Source of the DNA: JADMIH01 sp035274425
GTDB taxonomy: Bacteria > Chloroflexota > Chloroflexia > QHBQ01 > JADMIH01
NCBI GenBank assembly: GCA_035274425.1
Contig: DATEOC010000016.1
Location: 8,290-72,289 of the forward strand
Direction of reading: 5' to 3'
Length of the DNA stretch: 64,000 nt
Of this stretch, positions 57,775-64,000 are shown piece after piece (within the stretch, counting starts at the first letter, position 1; every line of letters begins with the position of its first letter). The translations under genes and the position numbers were made by a program. The notes under the pieces were generated by a model, which did not search any database, was not told the origin of the DNA, and was given only the letters and a program-made list of their open reading frames with translations.

Positions 57775-58785
57775 TCAAACATACCCACGCGGATCGAGCA
57801 CGTCGCGCAAGGCCCTGCCGATGAAGTTGATGGACAGAACCGTAACAAAAAGCATAATACTGGGGAAGATCACCAGGAAACCCCGTATGTCCGCAAAGGG
57901 GTTCAGGGTGGTCAGAAACCATGTCAGGTCCTGATTGAGAGCTAGCATGTTGCCCCATGAGACAACGGGTGGATTTAGCGTGTCGCGGAAACCCATGCCG
58001 AAATACGACAGCACAGCTTCAAAGATAATGAAGTCGCCCACCGCGAAGATTCCTGCAATCAGCATGGGGGTGAGAGTGTTGGGCAGAAGGTGGCGAAATA
58101 TGATGCGCGAGGTGCTTGCTCCCAGGGCGCGTGCGGCCTCGATGTAGGCGTGGCTGCGCATAGAGAGCACCAGCCCGCGCACCAATCTACTGATGCTCAT
58201 CCAGCCAAAAAGGGAAAATACCGCTATAAGTGTTAGCAGGACAGCCACTATGTTGTCCTGTAGAAATGGCCCGCTACTAATACGCTCCACGAATTGCTGG
58301 GGCCGGATTATCCTGATAGCGATCAAGTAGGCGGGCAAAAGGGGTAAGGCCAGCATGAAGTCGGTCACGCGCATGAGCATACTATCTATCAGGCCGCCAT
58401 AGTAGCCGGCTATCGCGCCAACAAGGAAGCCGACGACGAGGATTATAACGGCGGGCACGAAGGCCACTATCAATGACAGGCGGCCCGCTTCGAACACGAG
58501 AGACAGGTTGTCGCGCCCATATTTATCCGAGCCGAGCCAGAAGACGTGGCCGTTCGCGGGGTCTACAGTCCCGATGGGCGCTACCCACATTGAGTTGTCG
58601 GGGTTGACGCGCCGGTAGGGATCGGGAAAGAAGATAGGCACGAAAATGATACCCATCACCACGAGCGACAACATAACCAGGCCGACCATGCCGAGCCGAT
58701 GCCTGCGAAAGGAGTTCCAGATGAGCCTGCTCTGGCTCTGGCTCCCCTCATCTAGTTTTCTATCTAGGACCTCGACCTTTATCAT
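57775..58785 (-). CDS. Peptide/nickel-type ABC permease (DppC-like)
   Basis: The 336-residue protein has the OppC-type N-terminus RLIWNSFRRHRLGMVGLVMLSLVVMGIIFVPIFFPDPYRRVNP, WLGSDKYGRDNLSLVFEAGRLSLIVAFV (family signature) and EAA loop YIEAARALGASTSRIIFRHLLPNTLTPMLI. It pairs with the DppB-like permease 35 bases downstream to form the channel of an oligopeptide, dipeptide or metal-chelate importer. The ATPases and binding protein must be elsewhere. It is divergent from the metzincin gene, 277 bases away. Confidence 0.93.
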   Translation of the reverse strand: MIKVEVLDRKLDEGSQSQSRLIWNSFRRHRLGMVGLVMLSLVVMGIIFVPIFFPDPYRRVNPDNSMWVAPIGTVDPANGHVFWLGSDKYGRDNLSLVFEAGRLSLIVAFVPAVIILVVGFLVGAIAGYYGGLIDSMLMRVTDFMLALPLLPAYLIAIRIIRPQQFVERISSGPFLQDNIVAVLLTLIAVFSLFGWMSISRLVRGLVLSMRSHAYIEAARALGASTSRIIFRHLLPNTLTPMLIAGIFAVGDFIIFEAVLSYFGMGFRDTLNPPVVSWGNMLALNQDLTWFLTTLNPFADIRGFLVIFPSIMLFVTVLSINFIGRALRDVLDPRGYV

Positions 58786-59062
58786 ACTTGCTCCGAGCGA
58801 TTAATCTCCCTACTGCTCCTGCCAGCACTCGTCAGTAAAACAATTGTATATAATTGTCAGCTTTCGAAACAAGCTCTAAGCTCGACTTTGTACATGAATT
58901 CTCTATAAGTGTATCGTGAAAGTTAACAGAAACTTAATGCTTATTATGCTATAGTACTCATTGAAGGGCTAAATCCAACAATTATACAGTTGGAGAATAT
59001 CTTCTGCGTGCAAAAAACTAATGTCGTTCTGCTGTTGACCTAATAACAGAAAGGAAAAAACC
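58786..59062. other. AT-rich divergent region between ABC permease and metzincin
   Basis: This 277-base gap is the most AT-rich in the window. TTAACA (58923-58928), 16 bases, TATGCT (58945-58950) may be a promoter for the metzincin gene. No gene, repeat or RNA was recognised. AGAAAGGAAA lies before the ATG at 59063. Confidence 0.4.
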
Positions 59063-60697
59063 ATGTCCTCCGCGAATAGCAGCGATCTTTCGCAAATCCA
59101 AATTTGTACTCAGATGCCGATCCCGCCGGAGCTCCAGGCAGAGGCGGTCAGACTTGCGATCCTGGAGAATCCCAAAAACGCTACCGCCCAAGCCGTGAGT
59201 TTGCAGGCCAGGGGCATCGCCAGTGCAGATGAGCTTCCGCCACCGGAATACCTGGCCCTTCCCATAGCAAAGATGTGGGCCACCGGACGAACGCTACGAG
59301 TCCAGCTGCTTGGGGGTAGCTCCTTTGTGCAGGGCAAGGTGAGGCAATATGCCGTGGTCTGGGGTAGCTATGCAAACATCCAGATGCAGTTTGTCGCTAC
59401 CGGCACTGCGGAGATTCGCGTGGCCTTCAACCCCGGGGGATCCTGGTCCTACGTGGGTACCGACAATCTCGCCATCCCTGCCAGTAAGCCGACGATGAAC
59501 TTCGGCTGGTTCAACGATAGCACCCCTGATGACGAGTTCTCACGAGTAGTAATCCATGAATTCGGCCATGCGCTCGGCTGCATCCACGAGCACCAGAGCC
59601 CTGCGGCGAACATCCCCTGGGATAAGCCCAAGGTCTATGACTATTATGCGAAGACACAAGGTTGGACAGCAGCACAGGTGGACACCAATATCTTCGCGGT
59701 CTACGATCGAACCACCACCCAGTATTCGGTATTCGACGCGCAATCGATTATGCTCTATTCCATTCCCGCCTCCCTTACCACAAACGGTTATTCCACCGAC
59801 TGGAACCGGGTTCTCTCAGCGACTGACAAGTCCTTTATCGTCGCCCGTTATCCGCAGAACGGTGACCCTGGAATCTTCAATACTATGGAGGTACGACCCT
59901 GGAATGAGCCACGCCCCGACAATTTAAAGGAGATATTCTTTGCCAACCCATATACCAAACCGCCGCGTCTAGCCGTGGGATTTAACTGGCTGGATATCGA
60001 TAATGGCGCCAACATCCGCGTGCGGGCCTATGCCAACCAGGTACAGACAGATAGATTCACCAGCCATATCGACGCCTGGGGGGATACCATACTCTATTCT
60101 GCTGGGTGTACATGGCTGGAAATGGCGGACGGTGACCCTGACTTCCAATCTGGACAGTTCGGCACCGAGGACGACCATCCCTGGAACCAGCCACAGCTCC
60201 AGACCTCGCGCCCGATCACTTTCACACGCGCCTATTCCGAGCCGCCGCAAGTGGTAGTCTGGCTCAATCAACTTGATATGGCCCGCGACAGGAACTGGCG
60301 TGTGCATATTTACGCGACTAACGTCACCGCAACCGGTTTCACCTGGCATATCGATACCTGGGGCGACTCGGTACTGTACACTGGCATCGCTTCGTGGATC
60401 GCCTATCCGGCAAACAAAGCGAACATCTTCAGTGGCAATTGCAACACCGAGGACGTGCGACCCTTTAACCAGCCACAGCTCAACAATAGCGGGCGGGCGA
60501 ACTTCGGCAGCCAGGTATTCGCGACGCCTCCTCGCATCCTGTTGGCAATCAACTCGCTGGACATCGATTGCCAGCACAACCTGCGGCTCAAGGTGAGCGC
60601 CGACTCGATCACCAACACCGGAATGACCTGGCATATCGATAGCTGGGCCGACACTATCCTCTATTCCGCAGTAGCCTCGTATATTGCCTTGGGTTAG
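59063..60697 (+). CDS. Astacin-like metzincin peptidase with three H-type lectin repeats
   Basis: The 544-residue protein has a zinc peptidase domain (about 65-270): VIHEFGHALGCIHEHQSP with zinc ligands His165, His169 and His175 and catalytic Glu166, and a Met-turn AQSIMLYSIP. This is the M12A (astacin)-like pattern HExxHxxGxxHE. Three H-type lectin-like repeats of about 85-90 residues follow (starting near 275, 372 and 455), each with WNQPQL-type start, PP(R/Q)VxxxxNxLDxxxxxNxRv and THIDxWxDTxLYxxxxxW; this fold binds GalNAc-type sugars. There is no signal peptide, so export is unclear. The combination suggests a secreted or released glycoprotein-degrading enzyme. Confidence 0.88.
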   Translation: MSSANSSDLSQIQICTQMPIPPELQAEAVRLAILENPKNATAQAVSLQARGIASADELPPPEYLALPIAKMWATGRTLRVQLLGGSSFVQGKVRQYAVVWGSYANIQMQFVATGTAEIRVAFNPGGSWSYVGTDNLAIPASKPTMNFGWFNDSTPDDEFSRVVIHEFGHALGCIHEHQSPAANIPWDKPKVYDYYAKTQGWTAAQVDTNIFAVYDRTTTQYSVFDAQSIMLYSIPASLTTNGYSTDWNRVLSATDKSFIVARYPQNGDPGIFNTMEVRPWNEPRPDNLKEIFFANPYTKPPRLAVGFNWLDIDNGANIRVRAYANQVQTDRFTSHIDAWGDTILYSAGCTWLEMADGDPDFQSGQFGTEDDHPWNQPQLQTSRPITFTRAYSEPPQVVVWLNQLDMARDRNWRVHIYATNVTATGFTWHIDTWGDSVLYTGIASWIAYPANKANIFSGNCNTEDVRPFNQPQLNNSGRANFGSQVFATPPRILLAINSLDIDCQHNLRLKVSADSITNTGMTWHIDSWADTILYSAVASYIALG

Positions 60698-60742
60698 CCC
60701 GGCCATAGGGGGTAGAAGATAAAATGGAGTTTCAGGGGTCCG

Positions 60743-61447
60743 CTATGTTTCATGACTCATGACCCCCATCACCTTCTCAAGCGCCTCCTCTATTCCCAAA
60801 CCATCACTGTTGATGCACACGGCATCCTCGGCCAGCTTGAGCGCGCCCGCGTCTCTATGCATATCCTGGTAGTCGCGATGCTCAATCTCCGACTCGACCT
60901 GAGCATATGTAACACCACGTCCTCGCTCCAAAAGTTCAATGTAGCGGCGGCGCGCGCGCTCTTGCAAGGAAGCATCGAGGTATATCTTCAGGTCGGCGTT
61001 GGGCAGCACTTCGGTGGTGATGTCCCGCCCCACCATAACTACTGGATCGCGCTCGGCCATGCGCTGTTGCTGCCTTACCAGAGCCGCCCGCACATCGGGC
61101 CAGGAGGCTACCTGTGACACCACAGACTCCACCTCCGGCCTCCTGATCTCCCAGGTCACGTCCTCGTCGCCGATAAGGACAGTGTAGGGCCTGCCGTCGG
61201 TCTCGCCATCTTTGGGTCGCTGGATGTGGATGGGTAGCTGCTCGGCAAGCTCGGCCAGCAGGCGCTCGTTCGTGTCCGAAATGCCTCGCCGCAACGCCGC
61301 GAGCGCAACTGCTCTGTACATCGCTCCCGTGTCGAGGAATACGTAGCGCAACCGCTCGGCCAGCAAGCGTCCTATCGTGCTCTTGCCCGCCCCGGCAGGG
61401 CCATCTATAGCTATTGTGCGCGGTAGCCCGCCTTGCTTTTTTACCAA
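60743..61447 (-). CDS. cmk: Cytidylate kinase
   Basis: The 234-residue protein has the P-loop IDGPAGAGKSTIGRLLAERLRYVFLDTGAMYRA, the nucleotide-binding Asp-Thr-Gly-Ala-Met block, the LID segment VMVGRDITTEVLPNADLKIYLDASLQERARRR and QDMHRDAGALKLAEDAVCINSDGL. It phosphorylates CMP and dCMP. It follows rluB and the CNNM gene on the same strand, separated by a hairpin at 61479-61505; rluB-cmk adjacency is common in bacteria. Confidence 0.95.
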   Translation of the reverse strand: MVKKQGGLPRTIAIDGPAGAGKSTIGRLLAERLRYVFLDTGAMYRAVALAALRRGISDTNERLLAELAEQLPIHIQRPKDGETDGRPYTVLIGDEDVTWEIRRPEVESVVSQVASWPDVRAALVRQQQRMAERDPVVMVGRDITTEVLPNADLKIYLDASLQERARRRYIELLERGRGVTYAQVESEIEHRDYQDMHRDAGALKLAEDAVCINSDGLGIEEALEKVMGVMSHET

Positions 61448-61478
61448 CGGTTACCCCCTGGATTTCTCGTCACGCGTT

Positions 61479-61505
61479 AAATCTGACGCCTGAGGCGTCA
61501 GATTT
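61479..61505. terminator. Hairpin between rluB and cmk
   Basis: AAATCTGACGCC and GGCGTCAGATTT pair perfectly around TGA. It lies just after rluB on the minus strand and may terminate or attenuate before cmk. Confidence 0.7.
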
Positions 61506-61525
61506 GATGAGTGGACTAGCTTTGG

Positions 61526-62554
61526 TTACCGGCGCGACCCCGGGTGAGTTGAGGCGTGCAGCCCTACAGCCTTGCGCAACGCGTGCACCTCGTGCAGAGC
61601 CAGGTGTCGCCACCTTCCAGGCTCAAGCGCCCCCAGCATTATCGGACCTACGCGGGTCCGCTGCAACTCGATTACCGGGTGCCCTACCGCAGCCGCCATA
61701 AGACGCACCTGCCTCTTACGCCCTTCATGTATCGTTATCCGCAGCCAGGTATTCCCCCCGACGGTATTGAGGTGCTCCACTTTGGCAGGCGCGGTCAGGC
61801 CACCCTCTATCTCTACACCTTCCCGCAACCTGCGTATCGCCTCATCGCCAGGCCGCCCTCGCACCAGCGCCCTATACTCCTTCTCCAACCTGTACCTGGG
61901 GTGCGTAACACGAAACGTGAGGTCTCCATCATTGGTCAGCAAGAGCAGTCCCGTGCTGTCCGCGTCCAGGCGGCCAACCGGATAAACCCTGGGAACTCGG
62001 ATTTCGGATTTCGAATTGCGGATTTCGGATTTGGTTCGTCCGTCGTCTGTCATCCGTCGTCTGTCGTCCGTACTAGCAGCCCCGCGCAACACGTCAAGCA
62101 CCGTAGGCCGCCCATGCTCATCTTTAGAGGTTGAGACCACGCCGAGCGGCTTGTTGATGGCTATGTAGACGTGTTCTTGCGCGGTGCGGTCCGGGCTGGG
62201 TGTATCGAGGCGCTTGCCATCTACCTGAATGACGTCGGCGGGAAGGACGCGCACCCCCATCTCCTTTACCACCTCGCCGTTCACGATCACCCGCCCAGCC
62301 ACTATCATCTCCTCAGCCGCTCGCCGCGAAGCCACCCCCGCATGGGCTAGCACCTTCTGCAAACGCTCTCCTGATTGCGAAGCGCCTGGATTTTGTATTT
62401 CGGGTGCCCGCTTGGAGGCGTTTCGATTTTGGATCGGGCGAGCAACAATTGCCGGTGGGCGAGAACCTGCCTGCCCTACTCTGGGCGTTGCCTTCTGCCT
62501 TCTGCCTTCTGCTTTCTGCTTTCTGCCTTCAGCCTTCTCGGAACGGGGTTTCAC
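61526..62554 (-). CDS. rluB: RluB/RsuA-type rRNA pseudouridine synthase with repeat insertions
   Basis: The 342-residue protein starts at a GTG (62554) overlapping the stop of the upstream CNNM gene (GTGA), so the two are coupled. The S4 domain is GERLQKVLAHAGVASRRAAEEMIVAGRVIVNG and the catalytic block is VYPVGRLDADSTGLLLLTNDGDLTFRVTHPR with the nucleophilic Asp. Two regions are translated heptamer repeats: residues about 6-22 (KAEGRKQKAEGRRQK) and about 160-190 (TDDRRRMTDDGRTKSEIRNSKSEI), the second immediately before the catalytic GRLD. RluB modifies 23S rRNA; the exact site is inferred. Confidence 0.93.
   Translation of the reverse strand: MKPRSEKAEGRKQKAEGRRQKATPRVGQAGSRPPAIVARPIQNRNASKRAPEIQNPGASQSGERLQKVLAHAGVASRRAAEEMIVAGRVIVNGEVVKEMGVRVLPADVIQVDGKRLDTPSPDRTAQEHVYIAINKPLGVVSTSKDEHGRPTVLDVLRGAASTDDRRRMTDDGRTKSEIRNSKSEIRVPRVYPVGRLDADSTGLLLLTNDGDLTFRVTHPRYRLEKEYRALVRGRPGDEAIRRLREGVEIEGGLTAPAKVEHLNTVGGNTWLRITIHEGRKRQVRLMAAAVGHPVIELQRTRVGPIMLGALEPGRWRHLALHEVHALRKAVGLHASTHPGSRR
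61996..62071 (+). repeat. Heptamer repeats inside rluB, catalytic region
   Basis: GGATTTC-type units at 61996-62032 and CCGTCGT/CTGTCGT units at 62035-62071, in frame on the minus strand, directly before the GRLD active-site codons. Confidence 0.88.
62489..62537 (+). repeat. CTTCTGC heptamer repeat at the rluB 5' end
   Basis: About six tandem CTTCTGC/TTTCTGC units encode the QKAEGRR-type N-terminus of RluB on the minus strand. Confidence 0.88.
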
Positions 62555-63939
62555 TCTTCGTCTCCCTCGTCTTGGCTGTTAGCAGCTTTACCTGTGAGTA
62601 TACGCACCTGGGCTATCCGCAGGCCATCCAGCTGCTCGACACGCAGTACGTAGCCGTTGCGCCTGATCTCATCGCCCAGTTCGGGCTTGCGGCCCAGCAC
62701 TTCGAATACGTACCCGCCTATGGTGTCCGATTCGCTCTCTATATCCAAGTGTAGCGCCTCGTTCACGTCGTCAATTGCGACAAGTCCATCCACCAGTGTG
62801 CCTTCGGGGGTATTTACGATTCCAGATGAGGCAGCATTTTCCGACTCGAACTCGTCCCGCACCTCGCCCACAATCTCCTCGATGATATCCTCCAGCGTCA
62901 CGATGCCCGCCGTGCCCCCATACTCATCTATCACCACAACCATCTGGACGCCACTCTGTTGCATCTGGGGAAGCAAGTCCGCAACGTCAATCGTTTCGGG
63001 CACGACTTTTGGAGGGCGAATTATCGTGCGCAGATCGAAGCCAGCCCCATGTATATGGATCGAGGCGCTGCTGAGGGCGTGGCTACTTTCAAGGATGTCC
63101 TGGGCTATTACCGCAAAGAGGTCTTGCGTGTGGAGTATCCCCACGATGTTGTCGAGGCTCCCTTCATACACGGGGAAGCGACTGTGTTTATGCTCAGTCA
63201 CCACCTGTAGCACCTCATCGAGCGTACCGGTCACAGCTATTGCTTCTATCTCCGTGCGCGGGCGCATCACCTGGCGAGCCGTGATGTCCCCGAAGTCGAA
63301 CACCCGGCGCAGGATAACTTCCTCTTCTCTGTCCAGCACCCCGGCCTTGCGGCTGGAGGTCACTATCATCTCAAGCTCCTCGACAGTGTACACGTTGCCG
63401 TGCGCGCTATCGGTGGGGAGACCGAGCAGGCGCAACACCGCGTTGCTCAACATATTGATGAGCCACACGAACGGCCTGAAAATGATCATAAAGAAGTTGA
63501 TCGGCCTGATGAGAATCATCGAAGCAGATTCGGCCCGCTGGATGGCCGCTATCTTGGGCACCGTCTCGCCCAATATTAGCTCCACGATTGTCACCAGGAG
63601 CAAAGCGATCACGAAAGAGACGCCATGCGCCGACACAAACGCACCGGGAGTATCGTGTCCAAATAGAGACTCGAAGAGGGGCACGAACATCTGCGCCACT
63701 ACCGGCTCGCCAAGCGTACCGAGGCCGATAGTGGCCATAGTGATACCTACTTGCGCGGCGGCAAGGTAAGTATTCAGTTGGTCCAGCGCACGCTTGACGA
63801 GCGCCGCTGAAACGTTGCCTTCGCCCGCGAGTTGCTCTATACGCGTCCGCCGCACGCTTACCAGCGCGAATTCCACAGCCACGAAAAAAGCCGTGATAAA
63901 TACGAGCGCCACTACCAAAAGTAAGCCAACAATGTCCAT
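62551..63939 (-). CDS. CNNM/CBS membrane protein (HlyC/CorC family)
   Basis: From the ATG at 63939 the protein has 462 residues; the longer frame to 63975 includes the likely promoter. It has four membrane segments of the CNNM/DUF21 domain (about 1-190, beginning MDIVGLLLVVALVFITAFFVAVEFALVSVRRTRIEQL), two CBS domains (VMRPRTEIEAIAVTGTLDEVLQVV and HIHGAGFDLRTIIRPPKVVPETIDVADLL), and a C-terminal CorC/HlyC domain (LDIESESDTIGGYVFEVLGRKPELGDEI). The family is linked to Mg2+ or Na+ transport and its CBS domains sense nucleotides. It is coupled to rluB downstream. Confidence 0.93.
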   Translation of the reverse strand: MDIVGLLLVVALVFITAFFVAVEFALVSVRRTRIEQLAGEGNVSAALVKRALDQLNTYLAAAQVGITMATIGLGTLGEPVVAQMFVPLFESLFGHDTPGAFVSAHGVSFVIALLLVTIVELILGETVPKIAAIQRAESASMILIRPINFFMIIFRPFVWLINMLSNAVLRLLGLPTDSAHGNVYTVEELEMIVTSSRKAGVLDREEEVILRRVFDFGDITARQVMRPRTEIEAIAVTGTLDEVLQVVTEHKHSRFPVYEGSLDNIVGILHTQDLFAVIAQDILESSHALSSASIHIHGAGFDLRTIIRPPKVVPETIDVADLLPQMQQSGVQMVVVIDEYGGTAGIVTLEDIIEEIVGEVRDEFESENAASSGIVNTPEGTLVDGLVAIDDVNEALHLDIESESDTIGGYVFEVLGRKPELGDEIRRNGYVLRVEQLDGLRIAQVRILTGKAANSQDEGDEE

Positions 63940-63946
63940 GACTACA

Positions 63947-63975
63947 ATATTAGCACGTTCCGGGCCTGTGTTCAA
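63947..63975 (-). promoter_or_regulatory. Leaderless promoter of the CNNM gene
   Basis: On the minus strand TTGAAC (63970-63975), 17 bases, TAATAT (63947-63952), then seven bases to the ATG at 63939. This supports the shorter start. Confidence 0.5.
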
Positions 63976-64000
63976 AGTGAGTTGTTAGGGGTCGGGGGTC

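Overview
The window looks like a chromosomal segment from a Gram-positive-type or monoderm-like bacterium, most likely Chloroflexota; this assignment is inference. The reasons are: a T-box riboswitch in front of thrS; an asp23-fakA-degV operon divergent from rpmB; secreted proteins built from HWDG-type repeats, one ending in an LPXTG-like sorting signal and one in SLH domains; Uma2, DUF433/DUF5615 and DUF2283 genes; and intergenic regions packed with short heptameric tandem repeats. No phage, plasmid or complete insertion sequence was recognised, and there is no CRISPR array. Several promoters sit 6 to 8 bases from the start codon, suggesting leaderless mRNAs.

Layout. 1-5.4 kb: a truncated MazF-type toxin with its antitoxin, then asp23, fakA and two degV genes (fatty-acid kinase system), divergent from rpmB. 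5.5-13 kb: a secreted hydrolase, tRNA-Leu(UAG), a pentapeptide-TIR protein, scpB, a cysteine desulfurase, a peptidoglycan-hydrolase-like protein and a Uma2 protein. 12.6-25.8 kb: promoter, T-box and thrS, a NYN-domain protein, YtxH, a 5'-truncated glycosidase, a secreted beta-propeller-like protein, an AhpD-like protein, plsC, a transporter, rluD, lspA and a DksA/TraR zinc-finger protein. 25.9-36.4 kb: a secreted GH18 protein, a MarR/drug-efflux operon, two toxin-antitoxin-like pairs, a TPR protein and selB. 36.5-51.4 kb: a CtpE-like P-type ATPase, a Na+/H+ antiporter, large surface proteins, a dienelactone hydrolase and a thioredoxin-NHL protein. 51.4-64 kb: a SnoaL-like protein, a DedA operon, an exporter, an AadA-like nucleotidyltransferase, two peptide ABC permeases, a metzincin with H-type lectin repeats, cmk, rluB and a CNNM/CBS membrane protein.

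Two things stand out. First, the thioredoxin-NHL gene (49855-51354) has an in-frame TGA at 51214-51216 exactly where the first cysteine of the redox motif belongs, giving Sec-x-x-Cys. The Sec-specific elongation factor gene selB lies in the same window, so this is very probably a selenoprotein that standard gene calling would truncate. Second, about twenty loci carry short tandem repeats with a 7-base period in many unrelated sequence families, often as inverted pairs. Several lie in frame inside genes (thrS, the P-type ATPase, rluB and lspA), where they encode low-complexity insertions in conserved enzymes.
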